Part shown: positions 32,896 to 41,469 of the stretch, one piece after another
How the letters are laid out: the number at the start of each line of letters is the position of its first letter
Position numbering within the stretch: position 1 is the first letter of the stretch
DNA from: NORP259 sp041398705
Lineage (GTDB): Bacteria > Planctomycetota > UBA1135 > GCA-002686595
NCBI GenBank assembly: GCA_041398705.1
Contig: JAWKUI010000003.1
Span: 372,001-436,000 of the forward strand
DNA: 64,000 bases
Direction of reading: 5' to 3'
Position numbers and translations under genes: made by a program
The notes under the pieces: generated by a model
The model's input: the letters and a program-made list of their open reading frames with translations, nothing else
Databases searched by the model: none
Told to the model about the DNA's origin: nothing

Positions 32896-34911
32896 ATGAG
32901 CGCCCTCCGCACCTCCGGCATCGTCCGCCTGCTTTGGCCCCACGCGAAACCCCACCGGGGCAAGCTCGTCGGGGTTTTCCTCTGCTCGATGTTCGCGGCG
33001 GTGTTGATGCAGAGCACCCTGCTGCTGCTGATTCCCGCCTGGGAGGTCATGTTCCATGACCCCAAACCCGACGTCGTGCAGCAAGTGCGCGGCGACCTGG
33101 CGGGGGAGATGACCGATGCGCAGATCGAACGCATCGCCGAGGCGGTGACCGCCGCGCAACAAGCCCACGAGGCCGCGTCGACGGAACTGGATCCGAGCAA
33201 GGCGAAGGGCTGGCTCGGCGATCTCAAGCAGCGCGCCCGGGAGTTCGTGCTGGGGGACACCCAGGACATGGATACCGAGCGGCGCAAGAGCCTCCTGTGG
33301 CGCGTGGCTTGGCTCGTTTCGCTGCTGGCGATGGCCGGCGGCGCGGTGACCTACGCCGGCATCTGGATGAGCGCCAAAGCCGGGCTCGGCATCGTCGTCA
33401 GCCTGCGCCAGGAACTCGTGCGCCACCTGATGCAGCTCTCGCTGCGCTACCACGGCCGGCGCCAGTTCGGCGACCTGCTGTCGCGCATGAGCGCCGACGT
33501 GGGCAAAGCGCTGAGCGTCATCAATATCATCCTGGTGGACCTCGTGCAGGAGCCCCTGAGCGCCCTCGTGGCCCTCGGTTTCGCCTTCGCGATCGCGCCC
33601 CAGGCGGCCCTCGCCGTGGTGGTGGGCTTGCCGCTGTTGCTGCTGCCCGTCTCGATCCTGCTGCGCAAGATGCGCAAGGGTTCGAACAAAAGCCTGTTCG
33701 AGCTGGGCGCCACGACCCAGGCGATGACCCAGATCTTCACAGGCATCCGCACCGTCAAAGCCTTCCGCGCCGAGGAACGCGAGCTCGAGCGGTTCCATAA
33801 GGTGCAGATGAACTACGTGGCGGCCACCATGAAGATGGTGCGCGCGGGGGCCATGTCCGCGGCCTGGACGATCACCTACACCCACGTCGGCATGGGCATA
33901 TTGGTGCTCCTGGTGGGGTACATGATCCTCTTCGGAGTGATCGAAGGGGACGGTGGAGCGCTCCTGACCTTCTTCATGTATATCTCCGCGGCGTACAAAT
34001 CGATCAAACGCACCTTGCGCGCCCAGGGCACGGTGGCCGAGGCGCAAGGCGCCTGCGACCGCCTCCAGGAACTCGTCGATGAGAAACCCGACATCATCGA
34101 GCCGCCGGATGCCTACACCGTCACCGGGCTCGGCTCGGGTCTGCGCATCGAGCACCTGGGCTTCACCTACGACGGCGAATCGACCCCGGCGCTGATCGAC
34201 ATCAACCTGGAGCTGCGGCCGGGCGAGACCCTCGCGTTGGTGGGCCCCTCGGGTTCGGGCAAGAGCACCCTGGTCGACCTGGTGGCGCGCTTCCTCGACC
34301 CGAACGAAGGCCGCATCCTCGTCGATGGGCACGACCTGCGCGAGGTGACCCTCGACTCCTGGACCAGCCAGTATTCGATGGTGACCCAATCGCCGTTCCT
34401 GTTCCACGAGTCGATCGGCGGCAACATCCGCTACGGAAAGCCGGGGGCCAGCCAGGAAGAGGTCGAAGCCGCCGCGCGCGCCGCGGACATCCACGACTTC
34501 ATCGCGGGGTTGCCCCAGGGCTATCGCACCAACGTCGCCGACGCCGGCTCGCGCCTGTCCGGGGGCCAGCGCCAGCGCATCACGATCGCACGGGCGGTGC
34601 TACACGGCGCGCCGCTCCTGCTGCTCGACGAAGCCACCAGCGCCCTCGACACCGAGTCCGAACGCGCGGTGCAGGCGGCGCTCGACAAGCTGATGGAGGG
34701 CCACACCTCGATCGTCATCGCGCACCGCCTTTCCACCATCCAGAGCGCCGACCGCATCGCGGTGCTCAGCGAAGGCCGCCTGGTCGAGCTAGGCACGCAC
34801 AAGGAGCTGCTCGCGTTGAAAGGCCTCTACGCGCACCTGCATGGTCTGCAGTTCCGCACGGAAGGCGCGGGCGGAACCGCCGCTCCGGCGGAGAGTTCTG
34901 CCGGGGCGTGA
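32896..34911 (+). CDS. ABC exporter, fused permease-ATPase (MsbA-like)
   Basis: The ATG at 32896 gives 671 residues; in-frame starts at 32851 and 32878 would only add a short Pro-rich tail. The N-terminal half has six membrane helices, with an unusually long extracytoplasmic, Ala/Glu-rich insertion (about 40-125) between helices 1 and 2. The C-terminal nucleotide-binding domain has Walker A GPSGSGKST, Q-loop VTQSPF, signature LSGGQRQR, Walker B LLLLDEATS and the switch IAHRLST. This is the architecture of type IV (B-family) exporters for lipids, lipopolysaccharide precursors or drugs. Substrate is not inferable. Confidence 0.92.
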   Translation: MSALRTSGIVRLLWPHAKPHRGKLVGVFLCSMFAAVLMQSTLLLLIPAWEVMFHDPKPDVVQQVRGDLAGEMTDAQIERIAEAVTAAQQAHEAASTELDPSKAKGWLGDLKQRAREFVLGDTQDMDTERRKSLLWRVAWLVSLLAMAGGAVTYAGIWMSAKAGLGIVVSLRQELVRHLMQLSLRYHGRRQFGDLLSRMSADVGKALSVINIILVDLVQEPLSALVALGFAFAIAPQAALAVVVGLPLLLLPVSILLRKMRKGSNKSLFELGATTQAMTQIFTGIRTVKAFRAEERELERFHKVQMNYVAATMKMVRAGAMSAAWTITYTHVGMGILVLLVGYMILFGVIEGDGGALLTFFMYISAAYKSIKRTLRAQGTVAEAQGACDRLQELVDEKPDIIEPPDAYTVTGLGSGLRIEHLGFTYDGESTPALIDINLELRPGETLALVGPSGSGKSTLVDLVARFLDPNEGRILVDGHDLREVTLDSWTSQYSMVTQSPFLFHESIGGNIRYGKPGASQEEVEAAARAADIHDFIAGLPQGYRTNVADAGSRLSGGQRQRITIARAVLHGAPLLLLDEATSALDTESERAVQAALDKLMEGHTSIVIAHRLSTIQSADRIAVLSEGRLVELGTHKELLALKGLYAHLHGLQFRTEGAGGTAAPAESSAGA

Positions 34912-34924
34912 GGGCGGGGCCGGC

Positions 34925-35434
34925 CTACAGGCCGATCCAATAGCGCTGCACCACGCGCTCGCTCGGCTCGTGCCAATACTCGTCCCAGATCATGCCTCCG
35001 CACACGCGGATGACCCCCTGGGAACCGAGATTGTCCGCATCGCACGTGACCAGCAGCCGGCGGATGCCGCGCTCGCGGGCGGTCTGCATGCCGTGCATCA
35101 AGAGGCGGGTCGCATGTCCCTGGCGTCGCGCGCCCGGGCGCACCGAGTAGCCGATGTGGCCACCCTTCTTTTCGAGTTCCGGCGTGAGGTGGAAGCGCAG
35201 GGTGTAGCGGCCGAGCAGGTGCCCATTCGCCTCGAGGAACCGCATGCAACTCGGCACACGCCCCTCCGGCACATCCCCGGCTTCGTGCGCCGCGAGCCGC
35301 AGCACGAACGCTTCGTGGCTTACCTCCGGCCGCCGGCAGAAGTTCGCCAGCTCGGATTCGCCGCGTTGGGCAAAGTCCTGCAGGTAGCGCTCAAGCGCCA
35401 CGCGATGCCGGTTTGCCAACGGAACGATGTCCAT
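34925..35434 (-). CDS. GNAT-family acetyltransferase
   Basis: The 169-residue protein carries GHIGYSVRPGARRQGHATRLL, the acetyl-CoA-binding motif A with R/Q-x-x-G-x-G/A replaced by R-R-Q-G-H-A, then RRLLVTCDADNLGSQGVIRVCGG, typical motif B. A Y at the C-terminus (VVQRYWIGL) may contribute to catalysis. Size and layout match small-molecule or aminoglycoside-like acetyltransferases. TAGGAT lies 6 bases before the ATG at 35434, a leaderless configuration. Confidence 0.87.
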   Translation of the reverse strand: MDIVPLANRHRVALERYLQDFAQRGESELANFCRRPEVSHEAFVLRLAAHEAGDVPEGRVPSCMRFLEANGHLLGRYTLRFHLTPELEKKGGHIGYSVRPGARRQGHATRLLMHGMQTARERGIRRLLVTCDADNLGSQGVIRVCGGMIWDEYWHEPSERVVQRYWIGL

Positions 35435-35440
35435 GGGGCC

Positions 35441-35446
35441 ATCCTA
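35441..35446 (-). promoter_or_regulatory. Candidate -10 element of a leaderless promoter (GNAT gene)
   Basis: Reads TAGGAT on the minus strand, 6 bases before the ATG at 35434. The methyltransferase at 3758 has the same hexamer. Confidence 0.45.
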
Positions 35447-35477
35447 GATCGGAGCCCCGTTTCCGCCAGGGGGCCGC

Positions 35478-36815
35478 TCAGTCCGCCGTATCCGCCAGGG
35501 GCGGGGGCTGCCAGGCGCTTAGCGTGCCCAGCATGGTGCCCGCCAGGGGCCAGCTGTAGACCTTGGGGCCGAGTTGCAGGGTCACATCCTCGTCCAGGGT
35601 GCCGCCCGCGCCCAATTCCCAAGGCACGCCTTCGAGGCTGAGCACGAGCATCGGTTCGGGTTGCAACCGCTTCACCAGGAAGCCGCCCGGGGTCAGGTGC
35701 GCCTCGCCGCGGATGAGGAACAGGCGGTTGCGTGGATCCTGATCGAGCCAGCGGCGGGCGATTTCCGCTACTTCGAGGTCTCGTGCGCCGTGACGACTCT
35801 GTGGACCCCATTCCTCCCAGTGCACCTCCATGGGCAGGATGGTCATTCCCGCCTGGCGTGCATGTTCGATGACCGGGGCCTGCACGCTTTCGACGCTGGG
35901 TTCGAAGCCGAGGGCTTCGTGGGCGGGATCGGTGCTGAAGGAATCCAGCAGGGCGATCTGCGCCTCGCGCAGAGCACCGCCTTCCACGTGCAACTCGCCA
36001 AATGCGACGATGCGTTCGCGCCGCGCCTGTTCGTGCACCTGGGAACGTTTGACCCGCCGCCAGGTCGAGCGGTCCATGGCGCGCGCGGCGGCCTGGTTCT
36101 CCTCCCGGGACTGCACCTCCAACTGCCAACCGGCGCCGCCATCGCCGGTGCCCTCGATCTGTGCCACCACCTGCTGCGCGTGATAGGCGATGGTCGGACG
36201 CTGGGCCGCCGCGAGCAGTTTCGCGGCAGGCAGGTGCGCGGGGTTGTTGCCATCGAGGGCGCCCACGAGATAGACGTCGAACACGCCCTCGGGCACCGAT
36301 CGCACGGTCGCATCCAAGACGGCGGCATCGATGCGCCCTTTGCGCGCCAAAGCCCACATCGCGATCGCGCGCAGGCGGTCGTTTTCGGAGTCCAGTTCGG
36401 CGCGCACGACTTCTTCGGTTCCCGGGCTCCAGGTCTCCAGCCTGCCCAGATCCGACAACGCATCGCCGCGCAAGTGCAGGTCATGTTCGGGGGCGAGGGC
36501 CCAAAGGCACATGGCCTCCTTGCGCGCCTCGTCGACGCCGCTGCGGCTGGCGACCGAATTCCAGGTCTCGAAGATCGAACGTTGCTCCTGGGGACCTGCG
36601 CCCTGCAGGGATCGCTGGAGCGCATCCAGATCCCCCGCGTCTCCGCGCTCGTTGATCACCGAACGGGCGTTCCCCCGATCTTGTGCGGATTCCGCGCACA
36701 GCGCCGCCTGGACGCGCATGCGCATCCTTTGCGCGGGGGTGGGGGCCGGCGCCGCGCATGCGGCCCCGAACAGCAGGGCGCCAAGCGCCGCCGACAAGCG
36801 CGGATCAAACACCAT
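35478..36815 (-). CDS. Exported protein with HEAT-like helices and a C-terminal ChaN/Tiki-like domain
   Basis: The ATG at 36815 gives 445 residues; a TTG ten codons upstream is the alternative. A signal sequence with GAAC near residue 20 may be a lipoprotein leader. Residues about 50-225 are helical and HEAT-like (LRAIAMWALARKGRI). The C-terminal half begins IVAFGELHVEGGALREAQIALLDSF and ends RLFLIRGEAHLTPGGFLVKRL. These match the two conserved GE-x-H and G-x-x-H motifs of the ChaN/EreA-like (Tiki) superfamily, which includes heme-binding lipoproteins and peptidase-like proteins. I infer a surface or periplasmic role with two catalytic-type His/Glu sites; the substrate is unknown. Confidence 0.72.
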   Translation of the reverse strand: MVFDPRLSAALGALLFGAACAAPAPTPAQRMRMRVQAALCAESAQDRGNARSVINERGDAGDLDALQRSLQGAGPQEQRSIFETWNSVASRSGVDEARKEAMCLWALAPEHDLHLRGDALSDLGRLETWSPGTEEVVRAELDSENDRLRAIAMWALARKGRIDAAVLDATVRSVPEGVFDVYLVGALDGNNPAHLPAAKLLAAAQRPTIAYHAQQVVAQIEGTGDGGAGWQLEVQSREENQAAARAMDRSTWRRVKRSQVHEQARRERIVAFGELHVEGGALREAQIALLDSFSTDPAHEALGFEPSVESVQAPVIEHARQAGMTILPMEVHWEEWGPQSRHGARDLEVAEIARRWLDQDPRNRLFLIRGEAHLTPGGFLVKRLQPEPMLVLSLEGVPWELGAGGTLDEDVTLQLGPKVYSWPLAGTMLGTLSAWQPPPLADTAD

Positions 36816-36906
36816 GGGATTCTGGGGTCGGGTCAGGGCAGGCAAGGCACCCTAGGCCCCGGGCCCGGCGCGGTAACGGCTTTGCCGGGACTTCCGCGCG
36901 CATCCG

Positions 36907-37398
36907 CTACTGGCGCGGGGCGAGCAGGCAGACGGCCTGGACCGCCACGCCGGCGCCGCCGGCCAGGGCGCCCATGCCCTCGAGGCTCTTGCCTTTGACG
37001 TTGACGCGCGTGATGTCGACGCCGAGCAGCTCGGCCAGCCGCGCGCGCATGGCGGTGCGGTGCGGGGCGATGCGCGGGCCTTCGGTGGCGATCACGATGT
37101 CGACGTTGACGGGGGCGAAGCCCGCTTCGTAGACGGCTTCGAGGGTCGCATCGAGGAAGTGCACCGAGTCGCGGCCCTTGTGCGCCGGATCGTTGTCCGG
37201 GAAGAGCGTGCCGATGTCATCGAGGCCCGCGGCGCCGGCGAGGGCATCGCACAAGGCATGCAGCACCGCGTCACCATCGCTGTGGCCCACCGGCCCGGTG
37301 GGGTGCGGCAGGTCGATGCCGCCCAGGCGGCACGGGCGGCCGGCTTCGAGGCGGTGCAGGTCGAAACCCAGGCCGATTCGCAGATCAAGGGGATTCAT
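36907..37398 (-). CDS. ispF: 2-C-methyl-D-erythritol 2,4-cyclodiphosphate synthase
   Basis: The 163-residue protein has the family start RIGLGFDLHRLE with the metal ligands D-x-H, GHSDGDAVLHALCDALAGA and DIGTLFPDNDP, then NVDIVIATEGPRI and VNVKGKSLEGMG. It converts CDP-ME 2-phosphate to MEcPP in the methylerythritol phosphate route to isoprenoids. Its ATG (37398) lies inside the end of the ispD gene with a 14-base overlap, so the two are translated together. They are separate proteins, not the IspDF fusion seen in some bacteria. Confidence 0.96.
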   Translation of the reverse strand: MNPLDLRIGLGFDLHRLEAGRPCRLGGIDLPHPTGPVGHSDGDAVLHALCDALAGAAGLDDIGTLFPDNDPAHKGRDSVHFLDATLEAVYEAGFAPVNVDIVIATEGPRIAPHRTAMRARLAELLGVDITRVNVKGKSLEGMGALAGGAGVAVQAVCLLAPRQ

Positions 37399-38098
37399 GG
37401 CTCGTGCGCTGCTGCAAGAGGCTTTCGGCCACCCACAGGTCGCTGGGGTGGGTGATCTTGAAGTTCTCGGGGCTGCCCGGCACCAACTGCACCGCGCCCA
37501 CGAAGCGTTCCCACAGGGCCACGTCGTCGGTCGGCACGGTGCCGAGGCGTTGGGCTTCGCGCAGGGCCTGCAGGAAGGGGCCGATGCGGAAGGCTTGGGG
37601 CGTCTGCGCGGCCCACAACGAACTGCGGTCGACCGGCTCGAACACCTTGCGGCCGTCCATCGAGCGGTGCAGGGAATCGGTGACGGGCATCGCGAGCAGG
37701 CCGGCGCCATGCTCGCGCGCGGCGAGGGCCACGGCGTCGATCTGTTCGCTGCGCACGAAGGGGCGCGCGGCGTCGTGGATCAGCACCACTTCGCGTTCCG
37801 CCGGCACCGCCTCGCAGCCCCGTTGCACGGAGTGGAAGCGCTCTTCGCCGCCCTCCAGCACCGTGGTGTTTTGCCGGCCGCAGCATTCGACGAGCATGGC
37901 TTCGATGGGGGCGAAGTGCTCGCGGCGCGCCACGACGATCACGTCGGCGACCGATTGCGCCGCGGCGAGGGCGCGCAGGCTGTAACGCAGAATCGCCTCG
38001 CCGCCCAGGGGCAAGAGCGGCTTGGGCGTGCTCGGGCTGCCCATGCGGGTCGAGCGACCGGCGGCGACGACGATGGCGGTGGCGAACGCGGCGGCCAT
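37385..38098 (-). CDS. ispD: 2-C-methyl-D-erythritol 4-phosphate cytidylyltransferase
   Basis: The ATG at 38098 gives 237 residues. The nucleotide-binding signature VVAAGRSTRMG is followed by PKPLLPLGGEAILRYSL. VVLIHDAARPFV and TPQAFR segments are typical of IspD. The enzyme forms CDP-ME from MEP and CTP, the third step of the MEP pathway; IspF, two steps later, is encoded by the overlapping downstream gene. A TACCAT hexamer 6 bases before the ATG suggests a leaderless promoter; ruvC is transcribed divergently from the same 144-base gap. Confidence 0.95.
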   Translation of the reverse strand: MAAAFATAIVVAAGRSTRMGSPSTPKPLLPLGGEAILRYSLRALAAAQSVADVIVVARREHFAPIEAMLVECCGRQNTTVLEGGEERFHSVQRGCEAVPAEREVVLIHDAARPFVRSEQIDAVALAAREHGAGLLAMPVTDSLHRSMDGRKVFEPVDRSSLWAAQTPQAFRIGPFLQALREAQRLGTVPTDDVALWERFVGAVQLVPGSPENFKITHPSDLWVAESLLQQRTSHESP

Positions 38099-38104
38099 GG
38101 GCGC

Positions 38105-38110
38105 ATGGTA
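38105..38110 (-). promoter_or_regulatory. Candidate -10 element of a leaderless promoter (ispDF)
   Basis: Reads TACCAT on the minus strand, 6 bases before the ispD ATG at 38098. Confidence 0.45.
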
Positions 38111-38206
38111 GCGCCGGCCCGGGGGCAGGTCCTGGCCGGCCCGCGGAATCCCGGTCGGGCCCGGGGTCGCAAAGCCTGGAGGGCCCGGCCATTGCCCGCC
38201 GCGGCA

Positions 38207-38236
38207 TTCGATCCGGAGGGCGCGGACCGCTAGGCT
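38207..38236 (+). promoter_or_regulatory. Candidate promoter of ruvC with leaderless start
   Basis: TTCGAT (38207-38212) and TAGGCT (38231-38236) are 18 bases apart. The ATG begins 7 bases after the -10 hexamer, where transcription would be expected to start. Confidence 0.5.
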
Positions 38237-38242
38237 GCACCC

Positions 38243-38791
38243 ATGTCCGATTCCCTCCCCGGCCGCTCCCCCCAGGTGATCCTGGGCATCGACCCCGGCA
38301 CCATGGTGCTCGGGTACGGGGCGATCGCGCTGCACGGCCGCCAGCCGGTGCTGCTGGCGGCGGGCACGGTGCGGGCGTCGAAGCACATGGGCCCAAGCCA
38401 ACGCCTGGGCCGCATCCGCCAGGGACTCGACGAGGTGATCGGGCAGTTGCAGCCGCACATCGTCGTGGTCGAGCGGGTGTTCGCGTCCGAGAACGTGGCG
38501 TCCGCCTTGCGCATCGGGGAAGCCCGCGGGGTGGCTTTGAGCAGTGCCGCCCTGTCCGGCGCCGAGGTGCTCGAGTTCACCCCGTCGGAGGTCAAGAAGA
38601 CCCTGACCGGCAACGGTTCAGCGACCAAGGCGGCGGTGGCGCGCTGCGTGGCGATGGAACTTGGCCAGTCCCAGCTCTTGGAAGGACTGCGCCATGACGC
38701 CACCGACGGCCTCGCCCTCGCGCTCACGTTTGCCTTGCGCAAACACCTGGAGGCCATGGGCCTGACCCCCGGAATGCGGCGCCGCCCCTGA
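38243..38791 (+). CDS. ruvC: Holliday junction resolvase RuvC (crossover junction endodeoxyribonuclease)
   Basis: The 182-residue protein has the RNase H-like catalytic acids: D17 in LGIDPGT, E77 in VVVERVF and H151-D152/D155 in HDATDGLALAL. RuvC cuts four-way junctions symmetrically during recombination, with RuvAB, which are not in this window. Start is ATG 38243. The next gene begins 77 bases downstream. Confidence 0.95.
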   Translation: MSDSLPGRSPQVILGIDPGTMVLGYGAIALHGRQPVLLAAGTVRASKHMGPSQRLGRIRQGLDEVIGQLQPHIVVVERVFASENVASALRIGEARGVALSSAALSGAEVLEFTPSEVKKTLTGNGSATKAAVARCVAMELGQSQLLEGLRHDATDGLALALTFALRKHLEAMGLTPGMRRRP

Positions 38792-38856
38792 CGCTCCGGC
38801 GCCGTCTGATGAATTTTCCGTCAGGGTGCAGACTTCCATGCACCCCTGCGGCAGGC

Positions 38857-38862
38857 GATACT
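38857..38862 (+). promoter_or_regulatory. Candidate -10 element of a leaderless promoter (gene at 38869)
   Basis: GATACT ends 6 bases before the GTG at 38869, which supports this GTG as start codon over the ATG at 38809. Confidence 0.4.
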
Positions 38863-38868
38863 GCCCGC

Positions 38869-39876
38869 GTGGTGACCCCCGAAGACCCCTTCGATGACCC
38901 GGATTTCGGTGGATTTGCGTCCGATGCGGACGCGTTTTCCGCTCCCGAAGGGCCCGAAGGGCTGAGCGAGGAAGAGCCGATGGTTCGCGGACATGCGGAC
39001 GAATTCCTGGGGGAGTTGGAGGGGGCCTTGCGGTCTTTTGCTCCGGAGCTGCGCATCGTGGATCGCGGCTTGATCCTGGGTGTCGGCGCGCCGCTCGAGG
39101 CAAACGAAGGGGATGCCTCGTGGCAAGCCCTCGGGGAACTGACCGTCGATTACGTGGCGGTGGATGCCAAGGGCCGTTTGAACTTGGTCGTGTGGCTCGG
39201 CACCGATCGCGATGCCCTGCCCGCCGAACCGGTGGACCTGGCGCTGGAGCTTTTGCACCGCGCCCAGGAGCAGAGTCCATTCATCTTGCGCCACCTGGAG
39301 GCCATGGGCGTTCGCTGTCACGGCGACCTGCGCCTGGTGCTCATTTCCGACCATTTCCTCGAGTCCACGGTGCGCAAATTGGCCGTTCTCGGCCCTGCGC
39401 GCCTGCGTCTGATCGAAGTGCATGAAGTGCGCAGCTCGAGCGGCGCGAGCCATCACCTCGTGCATCGCTTCCCGCTGCAGGAGGAACAATTGGTGGGTCC
39501 CGAGGAGTTCCTCGACCGCCTGCCGGCTGCACCGCGCGAGGTGGCGGCGTTCGTGCTCGAGCGCCTGCGGTTCATCGACGATCGGGTCGATCTGCTCGCC
39601 TGCAACAGCGAAGCCCTCGAGTGGACCTTCGACAACCAACCCCTGTGCGCCATCGAAGCGGCCCCCGGCGCGCTGCAGGCGCGGGTGGGGATGGGGGAGC
39701 GGCTCGCCCTGGATGGCATGCCGGCGGCCGAGGGATTCCTCGACCAGGTGCTGCAGCGCTACTTCGATCTTCGCCTCGCCGAACCGGATGAAGGCGAGCC
39801 GGCCGGGCCGCCAGCTTTGGTGGATCAAGGCATGAAGGTCGTGCTGTCCTCCGAAGAGATGGACGCGTTCCTCTGA
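38869..39876 (+). CDS. Protein of unknown function with PD-(D/E)xK-like core lacking a clear catalytic Lys
   Basis: The GTG at 38869 gives 335 residues; the upstream ATG at 38809 would read a Cys/Pro-rich stretch. A -10-like GATACT 6 bases before the GTG favours this start. The N-terminus is acidic (EDPFDDPDFGG). Residues about 95-145 read VDYVAVDAKGRLNLVVWLG, which resembles the D-x-(V/L)-x-(V/D)-x-x-G-x-(L/V)-x-V-x-x-K strands of PD-(D/E)xK nucleases such as RecB-like proteins. The final Lys is missing (VVW), so it may be an inactive relative. Neighbourhood with ruvC hints at DNA repair, but this is speculation. Confidence 0.7.
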   Translation: MVTPEDPFDDPDFGGFASDADAFSAPEGPEGLSEEEPMVRGHADEFLGELEGALRSFAPELRIVDRGLILGVGAPLEANEGDASWQALGELTVDYVAVDAKGRLNLVVWLGTDRDALPAEPVDLALELLHRAQEQSPFILRHLEAMGVRCHGDLRLVLISDHFLESTVRKLAVLGPARLRLIEVHEVRSSSGASHHLVHRFPLQEEQLVGPEEFLDRLPAAPREVAAFVLERLRFIDDRVDLLACNSEALEWTFDNQPLCAIEAAPGALQARVGMGERLALDGMPAAEGFLDQVLQRYFDLRLAEPDEGEPAGPPALVDQGMKVVLSSEEMDAFL

Positions 39877-39900
39877 TCGCAAAGGACCGACCGTTTGAAC

Positions 39901-39928
39901 AAGGCCCCGAGAGGGGCCTTTCTTCTTT
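39901..39928 (+). terminator. Rho-independent terminator with extended outer stem
   Basis: AAGGCCCC and GGGGCCTT pair across a GAGA tetraloop, followed by TCTTCTTT. An outer repeat (ACCGTTT near 39890 and AAACGGT near 39931) may extend the structure. It separates the unknown gene from the MinD-like gene. Confidence 0.85.
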
Positions 39929-40088
39929 CAAAACGGTCCGTTCTGGGGGTTAAGTTCATGCATACGGTGCGTTTTTGCCCCGAAAGCGGCACCGGGCCCG
40001 GGAATTTTCCTGGAGCGGCGGGGAATTGCGTGGCCGACCGGGCGGGAGCTTTGCTCCGATCCGAAGGAAGAGGCAAGAACACACGCAT

Positions 40089-40985
40089 ATGGCTTGGGGA
40101 CTTCGCGATGGTTGGAAGCGGCTCCGACGCGGCAATGAGGCCGCGACGCGCCTCCGTCTGCTACCCAACACCATCGGTTCCGAGGCGGCGGCGCCCGCCC
40201 GCTCGATCTGCATCGCCAGTGGCAAGGGCGGAACGGGCAAGTCGACGGTGGTGGCTTCCCTCGCCCGCTGCCTGGCCCGGCGCTCGAGCTGCTTGCTCTT
40301 CGACGCGGACCTCGGGGTGGCGAACGCGCACATCCTGCAGGGCGTGAGTCCGGTGTATACGGCCGCCGACGTGCTGTCGGGGCGGGTGGATGTGCGCGCG
40401 GCGTTGAGCGATTGCGGGCACGGCTTGAAACTGTTGGCGGGGGGGTCGGGCTTGCTCGACCTGGCGAACCTGACCGGGGACGAGATTGAGCGCCTCGCGA
40501 CCGCCTTGCGCGTACTGCAGCACCGCTTTCCCTATTTGATGGTGGATAGCGCGGCGGGGCTGACGCGGCAGACGATGGCGTTTGCTTCGGCGAGCGATCT
40601 CGTGCTGCTGGTGACGACGCCGGCGGTTACAGCGATGACCGATGCGTATGCGTTTGCGAAGGTGCTTTGGACGCGCTGCCCCCAGGCCCAGGTGGGGCTC
40701 GTCATCAACCGCACTCGCAGCGTCGAGCAAGGTCAGGCCGCGGCCGAACGGATCTCCGGTGTGACGCGGCGGTTCCTTGGTCGGGATCTGGCGTGTTGGG
40801 GGATCTTGCCCGAAGACGAGCAGGCGTTCCTCGCGACCCAGGAGCGCAGGCCGGTGGTGGAAGGGCCCAGGGACAATGCGCTCGTGCAAGCTATGTTGGA
40901 GCTCGACGGGCGTTTGGTGTCGTGGTTTGAGCAGCAGGCGCCCGGCGATTTCGCCGAGCGGCTCGGCCGGCACCTGTTCGCCTGA
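40089..40985 (+). CDS. ParA/MinD/FlhG-like P-loop ATPase
   Basis: The ATG at 40089 (298 residues) has a purine-rich ribosome binding site (GGAAGAGG) upstream. Residues about 40-60 read CIASGKGGTGKSTVVASLA, a deviant Walker A of the MinD/FlhG family with the signature Lys. Switch residues follow in LLFDADLGVANAHILQG and LMVDSAAG. The fold, and the C-terminal QQAPGDFAERLGRHLF helix that could serve as a membrane-binding helix, are typical of MinD/FlhG. These proteins position cell-surface machinery or DNA; no flagellar or min gene is nearby. It precedes the HhH-nadC operon. Confidence 0.87.
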   Translation: MAWGLRDGWKRLRRGNEAATRLRLLPNTIGSEAAAPARSICIASGKGGTGKSTVVASLARCLARRSSCLLFDADLGVANAHILQGVSPVYTAADVLSGRVDVRAALSDCGHGLKLLAGGSGLLDLANLTGDEIERLATALRVLQHRFPYLMVDSAAGLTRQTMAFASASDLVLLVTTPAVTAMTDAYAFAKVLWTRCPQAQVGLVINRTRSVEQGQAAAERISGVTRRFLGRDLACWGILPEDEQAFLATQERRPVVEGPRDNALVQAMLELDGRLVSWFEQQAPGDFAERLGRHLFA

Positions 40986-41049
40986 ACGTCGCGGAGGATT
41001 TTTTCAGGCGCCGTGAAACCGCGCCCTGCGGCTGGCGGTCTACGGGGTG

Positions 41050-41469
41050 ATGGAAAGCTCAACGAGTGGTGCGGCGCCGGCCTTGGGGCCGCTGTACGCC
41101 CTGATCGGTTGGTTGGTGGTGACGAACATCGACGGGCGCTTTGGGGCGGCTTCGGCGTGTCCACCGCCGCCGCAACCCGTGCCGATCTGCGAACAGGTTG
41201 CCGGGGAGCACACGCCCCGGGTCGAAGCCTTGGAGCTGCGTTCGATCGCCGGCATCGGTCGCAAGCGGGCGCGGCAGTTGGCGGCGGCCTGGCCGGTGGG
41301 GGAATCCGGGGGGGCCGCCGGGGCGGGCGCGCTCGACTTGGAACAACTGCCGGGCATCGGTCCGGTGTTGGCCGGGCGGATCCGGGCCTGGGCTGCAACT
41401 GGGGGCCAACCGGCGTACACTGGGCCCCGATCGACCCCGACCGACCTGCCGAACCCGGAGCCCCCTTGA
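41050..41469 (+). CDS. ComEA-like helix-hairpin-helix protein
   Basis: The ATG at 41050 gives 139 residues. A short hydrophobic segment (PLYALIGWLVVTNI, about 14-27) may anchor it in the membrane. Two helix-hairpin-helix motifs follow: LRSIAGIGRKRARQLAAAW (about 72-90) and LEQLPGIGPVLAGRIRAWA (about 105-123). HhH pairs bind DNA without sequence preference; the layout resembles ComEA, which captures DNA outside the inner membrane, but ComEC is not seen here. The stop overlaps the TTG start of nadC (TTGA). Confidence 0.8.
   Translation: MESSTSGAAPALGPLYALIGWLVVTNIDGRFGAASACPPPPQPVPICEQVAGEHTPRVEALELRSIAGIGRKRARQLAAAWPVGESGGAAGAGALDLEQLPGIGPVLAGRIRAWAATGGQPAYTGPRSTPTDLPNPEPP

Noticed and set aside
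30995..34494. Two large minus-strand open frames (599 and 591 residues)
   Set aside because: Both are antisense to the PpiC-like protein and the ABC exporter, whose motifs are unambiguous.
36907..38098. IspD-IspF fusion protein
   Set aside because: The frames overlap by 14 bases and each has its own start and stop, so these are two coupled proteins.
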